A program made the position numbers and the translations under genes. Positions 57,445 through 64,000 of a stretch of DNA of 64,000 bases are shown piece after piece (the first letter of the stretch is position 1; each line of letters opens with the position of its first letter). Source of the stretch: Rhynchonema sp. JSB1_4 (taxonomy: Eukaryota > Nematoda > Chromadorea > Monhysterida > Xyalidae); assembly GCA_030248065.1 (NCBI GenBank), contig JASAMV010002355.1, positions 1 through 64,000 on the forward strand. Direction: 5' to 3'. The notes beneath the pieces are model-generated. The model saw nothing but the letters and a program-made list of their open reading frames with translations. It ran no database searches and was not told the origin of the DNA.

Positions 57445-59930
57445 ATGTCCCATTCCTACAAATTTTACTATTTCAATATTCGATCGCGCGGCGAACATTG
57501 TCGCTACACACTGTATCAATCTGGTCGGGTGATGTTTCCACTCGTTCAAAGACACCAAAAGTTGGGCGATACACTTCATATTTTCAGGCGTTAAATTTGA
57601 AGATATACGTGTCGATTTTGAATCAGAATGGCCAGATTTAAAAGCAAGTTGGTTGCAACTTAACATTAAATCATATTAATTCAGTATACTATGCGCAAAT
57701 CTGGAAAACTTACTTTCCAGCAATTCCATTCGGCATGGTGCCAATGTTGCTGATCGATAATCAGCACAAGATCGTTCAAGGCAAAGTCATTAGCCAACTT
57801 ATTGCTGCTGAACACGGTTCGGTGCATTTGTGATGGGATTTCTGATTTTTATTAACTTGTGACACATATTGCCTGCGTCAAACTCGGTGATCACGGATCT
57901 ATACAGTCTCAATTGAGAACCAAAATCCTTGAAGTCATTTGGACTTATGTATCTGGCAGAAACATTGTTGAAACCCTGGCTGTACGCCGTAGATCGCCCA
58001 GTTTGACAGTGTAGTGTGTTGCATTAACCGCAGTATCCAGACAGGTCTAGCCGGTCGTAACCATATCGAATCGGCCCAAGTGTTCATGTTGGCTTACGCA
58101 GTGCATGACTTCCATGAGGTGAGAAAAAACCAGATAATGTGGCCGATTTGGATTGGCGTGAAATTGATACGCTTTCTAAATGTTGATCCCAATCAATTCA
58201 TAGATTTTATCATCGGCACTAACTTCAGCACCTGTGGTCGGCTGTACAGCTCCATGTGCCTGACGTCATGACAGACGAAATCATTCTGAAAGGGGTAGGT
58301 TTCAGAAGTTACATCTTGTGCGTGTTGGATCCATTTTTTGAGAACCAACATTCTCACAAATTACTGTTTTTTCAGAAACAGGTCTGGCACGAAAGTATCA
58401 AACCATTTGCATTCAAAGAGCACAGCGAGCGATTCGAGAACTGTTTGAAAGATAATGGGGGCACTTGGCTGATTGGGGAAAGCGTGTCCTGGGCTGATTT
58501 GTATCAGGTTTCGATCCTTAAAGGGGGCGCGACATTATACATTTTTGGAGTGACACACACCGATATTACCGCAGAAATAACAAGAAGACATTTGAAGTTA
58601 CACTTTTTTTGAAAATAAATGAAGTCGAACTTCGAAGATTTCATTCAGAAATTCACCTCCGAATGTCGACTGCAAGGAACAAAGTTCAATTTGCTGTAGT
58701 CGCTCGGCTCCCTGAAAAAACAGGCACCGAGCTCAAAAATGGAACAAGAAAATGTGGTTCTAATCAGGTACAATTTTATAACACTGGAAATTTCTAGTTG
58801 GGCCACACTGTGAGTTAGACTTGAACCATCAATTTCGACCAGCGTGAAAGATGTCCGCTTGGGCTTGACATAGGGGAAGAACTTTTACGCTGGTCGAAAT
58901 CAGCGTTTCGCGTCTATCTCACAGTGTGGCCCAAACGAAAATCTCTTTAGCACCATGCTCTTCCGATTCGTAGGGTCGCTGTAGGAATTCGTCTTTGGAA
59001 CATTTTCTTGTTTCATGTTTTGAGCTCGACGCTTGATTTTCAGGGAGCCGAGCGACTACAGCAGATTGAAATTTGCTCCTTGCAATCGATATGCGGAGGT
59101 GAATTTCATTTTAAACAGTGCTACACAGTCCTTTCTGAATGAAATCTTCGACGTTCGACATCATTGATTGTTCAAAAAAATGTGACTTCAGGTGTCGTCT
59201 TGTCCTTTCTCTAGTAATATCGGTGTGTGTCACACCAAAAATGTATAATGTCGCGACCCCTCTAAGGTTGCTGATTACATTGGAAGTATGGGGATGCAAA
59301 GAGTGTGGATGTAGCAAACCTCATTTGGGGCCGCTGCTGCCGTCGAGCTGAATAGTTTGCACCACACGCATCCCACGCGTGATAGACAGCAGATCCCTGG
59401 CCAGCTGCACTGGTCACATTACAATTAGCCTTGTTTTCTAAGCCTGATTTTTAACAGGCAGAAGTTATGGACCGAATTCTGAACGTCTTGGACCCTGAAG
59501 CGCTCGATGCCTATCCCCTGTTGAAACATCATCACAAACGAGTTCATCAGGTGAAAATAATTCACTTGTTTCCAAATTCTCGCTTGGTCGGTTTTTCTCT
59601 TGGCCAAGATCACACTTGGTGATCGAATCCGATCTGTCTTGTCTTGGTCACGTGAGTTTTCTTGAAAACGGCGATTCGAGCTTTATATTGATGATGTCAC
59701 GAATTTCGACCAGCGTAAAACCTTACGTTGGTCGAATCAACACGCACGAGTGACGCTGAACATATTTCATTTTACGTCGAGCGTGACTTGTGCATGTCGG
59801 ATCCGATCACCAGTTTTTCGAGACATGAATTCAAAAGTCACAAAATGTTTCAACCTTCTTTTACCAGTTGCCTAACATCAAGCGATACTGTGAAAGTCGA
59901 CCGAAATCTGCGTTCAATCGTGATTGGTGA
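57445..59930 (+). CDS. Sigma-class glutathione S-transferase
   Basis: Conjugates glutathione to electrophiles or isomerises prostaglandin-like substrates (family knowledge); cytosolic. Eight exons join in phase to 220 residues: 57445-57523, 57588-57647, 57721-57816, 58045-58118, 58229-58294, 58376-58507, 59458-59550, 59868-59930. The thioredoxin-like half has KFYYFNIRSRGEHCRYTLYQ (catalytic Tyr region) and IPFGMVPMLLID with the cis-Pro. The helical half has GLAGRNHIESAQVFMLAYAV, FENCLKDNGGTWLIGESVSW then ADLYQ, the usual N-capping region, and ends LPNIKRYCESRPKSAFNRDW. In the glutathione site the usual Q-S is Q-G (KIVQGKVISQL), an unusual change. Intron 6 (950 bp) contains a 752-bp hairpin element. 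AATAAA lies near 60009. Confidence 0.94.
58516..59267. mobile_element. 752-bp hairpin element in GST intron 6
   Basis: Arms of over 200 bp: left CCTTAAAGGGGGCGCGACAT then TATACATTTTTGG, right the complement ending TATAATGTCGCGACCCCTCT then AAGG. They include GAAATTCACCTCCG and CTCGGCTCCCTG with complements. A smaller inverted pair (TTGGGCCACACTGTGAG, 58799-58935) lies at its centre. The left end is 8 bp after the exon 6 donor. No clear target duplication. Confidence 0.85.
58799..58935. mobile_element. Inner hairpin, TTGGGCCACACTGTGAG ends
   Basis: Inverted ends TTGGGCCACACTGTGAG, with an inner pair TTTCGACCAGCGTGAAAG / CTTTTACGCTGGTCGAAAT. The inner pair matches the core of the GATC-rich hairpins (59695-59735). 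It is either nested in, or the central part of, the 752-bp element. Confidence 0.6.
59611..59815. mobile_element. GATC-rich hairpin element
   Basis: CACTTGGTGATCGAATCCGATC at the left and GTCGGATCCGATCACCAGT at the right are inverted, around the palindromic core TTTCGACCAGCGTAAAACCT / TTACGTTGGTCGAA. It lies in intron 7 of the GST gene. Relatives are at 3788-4000, 37440-37650 (intron 2 of GABA transaminase) and 60975-61170. Confidence 0.6.
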
Positions 59931-60598
59931 ACATTTTGATTATTCTCGCAAGATAAAAGTTTAAAAAGAAGCGCTGTGCTCCAGTAGTTACCTGCACTTT
60001 AAATTTTAAATAAATCTAGAACTCTGCATAATAATGTCAACAAGCTCAATTTACTAAACGAAATAAACTGGGCCATATTGAAGTGAAGCCCGAATAAAAA
60101 ACCATTTCGGCTTTACAAACAAAAAGGCAACAACAAAGTGACATAGCGCGTACAAGGTAATGAAGCGGTACGGAATTTCATTTTGATATGACTTTTCACA
60201 CGCATTTGAGGAACAAAACTCTGTTGAAAATCATTGCACAAGCCGTACAATTATTCAGTTTTTGTTCTGCTAATGTACAGAATGATATACCGATTTTGAG
60301 CTAGTAGACTGTGCAGATAAACTTATCAGTAAAAAAGTAATATCACAAGAACGATTTAAAACTAATGAAGGTCGAAAGTTATGTAGGTATTTTTAATAAC
60401 AGTGAGCTGCGTAATAATAGCAGGACTTAGCGCCTTCCACCCTGATTCCCAACGAATGAGAACCTTTGCGTCTGGGATTAATGCCGAAAACGGGAAAAAA
60501 CGCACATACTCGAAAAAAAAGAACTATAAAATAGGTACGTGAACATTTTTGGCAGATCTTGGCAAATTTTTGGAGCTCCAAATCTATGTATTTCTCAT
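59931..60598. other. 3' flank of GST; no gene seen
   Basis: AT-rich sequence with AATAAA-like signals at about 60009 and 60060 that may serve the GST gene. No coding region is supported. Confidence 0.45.
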
Positions 60599-60885
60599 GC
60601 TATAGTAAATTTCTAATTTCGTTGCCTCGTGCATTTTTACAGGCGCAGGGAAACTCCCGTTCGAAGTCTAAGCAGGCAACAAAGCTCAACACACAGTCAA
60701 CAAGCCACGCAGCTGGCTCGTGTGCGTTTCGAATGTTTCAGTCACACAAGCTGTGTGTGTGTCAGCTGCGTGGCTTGTTCACTATGTGTTGAGCTTGTTG
60801 CCTGCCTCGACTTCGAACGGGAGTTTTCCTGCGTCTGTAAAAATGCATGAGGCAACGAAATTAGAAACTTACCATACTATGAAAA
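60599..60885. mobile_element. 287-bp hairpin MITE
   Basis: Almost the whole length folds: left CTATAGTAAATTTCTAATTT then CGTTGCCTC, CTCCCGTTCGAAGTC and AGCCACGCAGCTG pair with their complements at the right, leaving a short loop around 60725-60760 that contains GAATGTTTCAGTCAC. Confidence 0.8.
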
Positions 60886-60974
60886 AACGTCACCGATGAA
60901 GCACAAATCAGTCATAAAACCGAGTGGACAACCAAATCATATTATAGGCACCATTTTTGCTGAATAATCCACCA

Positions 60975-61170
60975 TGGTGTCACACTTGGCGATCGGTTGT
61001 TCACTTGCCCTCGAACAAGTAGTGTTAAGGTTGTGCTCTGGCATCTGGCTCTGGCTATGGGTGGTATTGATACAACATCTTTCAAAAAAATTCCTAAATT
61101 CGAAAGAAAGAAAATGGATGGTCATGTTTGACCAAAACAGATCTGATCCGATCACCAAGTGCGACACCCG
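60975..61170. mobile_element. GATC-rich hairpin element
   Basis: Ends GGTGTCACACTTGGCGATCGG and CCGATCACCAAGTGCGACACC are inverted. It lies immediately downstream of the dopamine-receptor stop codon (61201-61199). Confidence 0.6.
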
Positions 61171-61198
61171 TCCAGAGACACACGCTTGTGGAAACATA

Positions 61199-63137
61199 TC
61201 ACTTACACGAGAATATCCTTCTAAACGCGCGGCGGTATTCGGGATTGAATATCGTATAGATGACCGGATTCATAAAGCTGTTCATATATCCGAGCCAGGT
61301 GCCCACCGTGAACGCTCGCATGTCGATGCAGCCAATCTCGGGTCGATCGGCCGGGTACTGTACCTCGAACGCTATGCAAATCGCCTCGCTCGTGTGACAC
61401 ACGAAAAACGGAATCCAACAGACAAGGAACACCGCTGAAATCACAGTACATGTTTGGTGCATGATACCCATGCAATCCCAACAGCAGCGTGACGTGTGCA
61501 AACCGTGGGCCCAACTGGTGGTGCACTGCGCACTGATTAAAACTAGTCGAAAGTTCGAACGCCAAAAAACTCGCCCAATGTTCATGTATTCACTTGCTGA
61601 CTGCGCGTTACGCATACCCACGTGCCCATCTCTGTTGCATGGGCATTGACGATGACCTGATGCACCGCACTCGTCTGTGCCGAAACACGGGCCGAACCGT
61701 GCAAAGAAAACAATCTCGTTGCCCATTTCATATTGCAACGCACATTCAAACGCGAATCCCGCAGTGCTTCGCCAGCATAACTTTCAGCCTGATGTTTGAC
61801 AGGTGCCATATGAATAGCGAACAACCTCTCATCATAAACTGCCAGACGAAATCTTTCCATTTCTACGCCCCCCCCAAACCAACCCAACACAATCGCCAGC
61901 GTGTGTGTCGCCTTTCGTTCCTTCCTGATCTGCCTGTGTTCTTTACGTCGCGTTCGTTTCGTCGGTATGATGTTCTTCACGGTCTTGAAGTGCACATTGG
62001 CTTTGACCTCAAATCGGTTTCACACTTTAAGCACAGCAAGTGCACATACAGCATTTCAACAGCAGAATGTTTTAAGTGTATGTACTGTGAGAGCAGTTTA
62101 TCCCTGATGTGGTTTTCTAACCACGCCGTAAAAGTTCTCGTATATTTGCGTTTGAAGTCGGGGACATCCGAAATATGTACTTTATTTTCTGAACGCATGT
62201 ACCTACGCGTGGCACTAAACCATCTAAATTGCACAACTTTTTCAAACGAGCTAATTATGATAAAACCACCGGAGTTTTCCATTAAGGGCCGTAGACAGAT
62301 AATGAATGGTCTTCAATCTACCTGTTTCCACATGCTGTTTCTGGCCTCCGACAGATTGCTGGAGAGGCGTGACGTGAGTTTGCGCATTGGACCGGAACTG
62401 AACGAACCGAGTGAGTTCGGCCCGAGCAGGCTCTGAGCTTGTTGCACCACTGAGGAAGACTCGTGCTCATCCACCTGCGTGCATTTTGGCTTATTAGAAC
62501 TGTGGTCGAACCAGATCGTCAAATCTTGTCATCAACCCAATGTATTATTTCGCGCGCTCACTTGGGGCTGCTGCTTGAGTTCATGACAGGATCTGACGAC
62601 TTCATTTGACGACAGACAGATTTTTTTATAAATTGTTGGCAGTTTTTTTTTGCGAATCCGTATTATGTCACGATTTTTACACTTTGGTTCGGATCACCTC
62701 ATTTTTTAGCCCATTTTCGCAAGCCGATTTGAGCGCAGCTATACTTTGTGCCCCATAATATCTTGTTCAGCAAAGTTCGGATGCAGGAGTCAGCTCAGCC
62801 GGTTGGCTTCTGGGGCTATCCGGGTCGCACCCAATGGTATCTTGCGTTAATTTGGTCTGCCGCCACAAAACACTGTCTAAGCCAAAGGGTAAAAACTACT
62901 ATACATGCTCATTTGAAACATCACATTGTCGCGCGCACCGCACCTGATTAGTATCACCGCTGTTGTGATTGTTCCATTGCTGTTGCTGGTGTCCGTTCCT
63001 GCCGGCGACCGCGTGTACCGATTCAGGCACCGAAATCGAGCTGGACAGTTTGGTCCCGGACGCTGACGTCACGCACACACTCGGCGCCGCTACCGACGCT
63101 CGCACCTTGTCGTGATGTCTGTTCTTGAGCATGCTGC
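61199..63137 (-). CDS. D2-like dopamine receptor, C-terminal part (5' end outside window)
   Basis: A G-protein-coupled receptor for a biogenic amine at the plasma membrane. Four minus-strand exons join in phase: 63137-62944, 62474-62322, 62007-61884 and 61434-61199. The first two encode a long, Ser/Gln-rich third intracellular loop (KVRASVAAPSV ... GHQQQQWNNHNSGDTNQ; SSVVQQAQSLLGPNSLGSF). The third ends with RKERKATHTLAIVLA and splices to VFLVCWIPFFVCHTSEAICI, together a complete sixth helix with the CWxPFF motif. Helix 7 follows (TWLGYMNSFMNPVIYTIFNP) with NPxxY, then helix 8 (EYRRAFRRIF) and a very short tail ending in Cys-Lys. The KERKAT-x-TLAIVLG and TWLGY-x-NS motifs and the short Cys tail are typical of D2-type receptors, which couple to Gi. 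Helices 1-5 were not found and should lie beyond 64000. An octopamine or serotonin receptor is a less likely alternative. Confidence 0.9.
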
Positions 63138-63430
63138 CTGCAAATCAGGGCACTCAGAATGAAAGATTGCTGACTGTGCGATTTTAGTGTTATGCGTGTA
63201 CCCTCCTGTTTAATGACGACGTACATACTGTACATTTGTGAATAAAAATTTTAGCAATATTTGCGTGCCCAATTGACGCCCAGTCTACCATACTCCATCA
63301 CAAACGGTCAATATTATCCTGTTGTTTTGGCGACCGTAAATGATACAATCTGCATGCATAGGCCACGAAATGTTAACGCCACACATACTGTGAGCGCAAT
63401 TGTGTGTTCTGTTCGATAATCAACTATGTA

Positions 63431-63628
63431 TAGTCTTTCATTTTATTCTCGGTCCAAACAAAGTATACAGCAAATGTTTCATCGCAACAGCAGCCATCAA
63501 GTAGCACGCATGTTTCGAGCCACGTCGTCGGCCTGTTGCTTATCATCCACGACGATGACTGCTTGTTTTCAAGGCGTTGAAACATTTTCTGTATACCGCC
63601 TCTGGACTGTTATAAAACGGAAAGACTA
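63431..63628. mobile_element. 198-bp TA-flanked MITE (TAGTCTTTC ends)
   Basis: Ends TAGTCTTTCATTTTATTCTC and TTATAAAACGGAAAGACTA with TA on both sides. Sister of 52237-52711, without the nested element. Confidence 0.85.
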
Positions 63629-63741
63629 TATGTATAGTCCAGCCACTAACTCATGAAACGACTTATTTTCAAGTTGACTTCAGCGGATCCAATAATGTTC
63701 CGGTTCCACGTATTTCGAAAATGAAAGAAAGAGAAACGCAT

Positions 63742-63960
63742 TTATTTAATGTATTTTTTTAAAACACGCTCTCCACCCCGGTGCGTAAATTCCCTTTTGA
63801 CTCCCAAAACATTTGTGTGTTGAACGACGTTGCTGTTCGCGTAAGCACGCAACAAGTTGAGGTCAGCCAGCTGGAACTTGTCATCATGTCTCTCATCAAT
63901 CTCTTTCTTTTGTTTGCGAAAACCCGTGTAACCGGCGCATTTTTGAATCTGGCCAAGCAA
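63742..63960 (-). other. Possible C-terminal exon, minus strand
   Basis: The minus frame reads KKEIDERHDDKFQLADLNLL then RAYANSNVVQHTNVLG and ends ERVLKKYIK before TAA; AATAAA follows about 5 nt later. The composition looks coding, but a second frame is also open, no domain is recognised and it would lie inside the expected receptor intron. It could be the 3' end of another gene. Confidence 0.25.
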
Positions 63961-64000
63961 GCTTTAAAAAGAGTCGTCTCATTAGCACGTGGTTGGACTA

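Larger units (their letters stand above)
63138..64000. other. Probable receptor intron; MITE and one uncertain exon
   Basis: Upstream of the first receptor exon found. It contains a TA-flanked MITE (63431-63628) and an open minus stretch (63742-63960) listed separately. No helix 1-5 sequence of the receptor is visible. Confidence 0.45.

Noticed and set aside
61594..62436. A 280-residue plus-strand ORF
   Set aside because: It is antisense to the D2-like receptor exons, which have clear helix 6-7 motifs and phase-compatible splice sites on the minus strand.

Overview
This is eukaryotic, intron-rich and repeat-rich DNA, most likely from a nematode. The pointers are a secreted lipocalin-related protein of a kind I associate with nematodes, a sigma-class glutathione S-transferase, short introns ending in TTTTCAG, and several genes with an acceptor-like TTTCAG 9-20 nt before the ATG, as expected if a spliced leader is added in trans. 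I could not test any species assignment. Gene models were built by hand by joining ORF pieces at GT/AG sites with compatible reading phase.

Layout. 1-1.6 kb: 3' end of an unknown minus-strand gene. 2.6-8.3 kb: MITEs and hAT-type elements. 9.0-10.1 kb: minus-strand exons of an EGF/C-type-lectin protein. 11.2-12.6 kb: exons of an unidentified plus-strand gene. 13.8-14.6 kb: complete small single-granulin gene (minus). 14.6-18.9 kb: a segmental duplication, an orphan copy of the last exon of GABA transaminase, a 750-bp (CA)n tract and a decayed ionotropic-glutamate-receptor-like fragment. 19.9-24.2 kb: minus-strand gene with C-type-lectin-like and PAN/apple-like modules, its introns filled with hAT elements. 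24.4-30 kb: minisatellite arrays, a hAT element with GATCCC-rich ends and a transposase remnant, and a second (CA)n tract. 31-35 kb: degenerate ORFs, foldback elements and the partner copy of the duplication. 36.7-42.9 kb: complete 12-exon mitochondrial GABA transaminase (plus). 43.7-44.6 kb: small membrane protein (minus). 47-50.1 kb: lipocalin-related secreted protein (minus). 53.5-59.9 kb: three plus-strand genes (small membrane protein, small disordered protein, sigma GST). 61.2-63.1 kb: 3' half of a D2-like dopamine receptor (minus), running off the right edge.

Besides the genes, the window shows hAT-type elements with clear 8-bp target duplications. They fall in several non-autonomous families that share CAGGGTTG ends. 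Two sit just upstream of splice acceptors, where their T-rich ends replace the polypyrimidine tract. The last coding exon of GABA transaminase occurs three times. A 10-mer, TGAAACATCA/TGATGTTTCA, recurs far more often than chance and often lies at or near splice sites. No CRISPR array or rRNA gene was seen; tRNA-like promoter fragments are present, but none folds as an intact tRNA.
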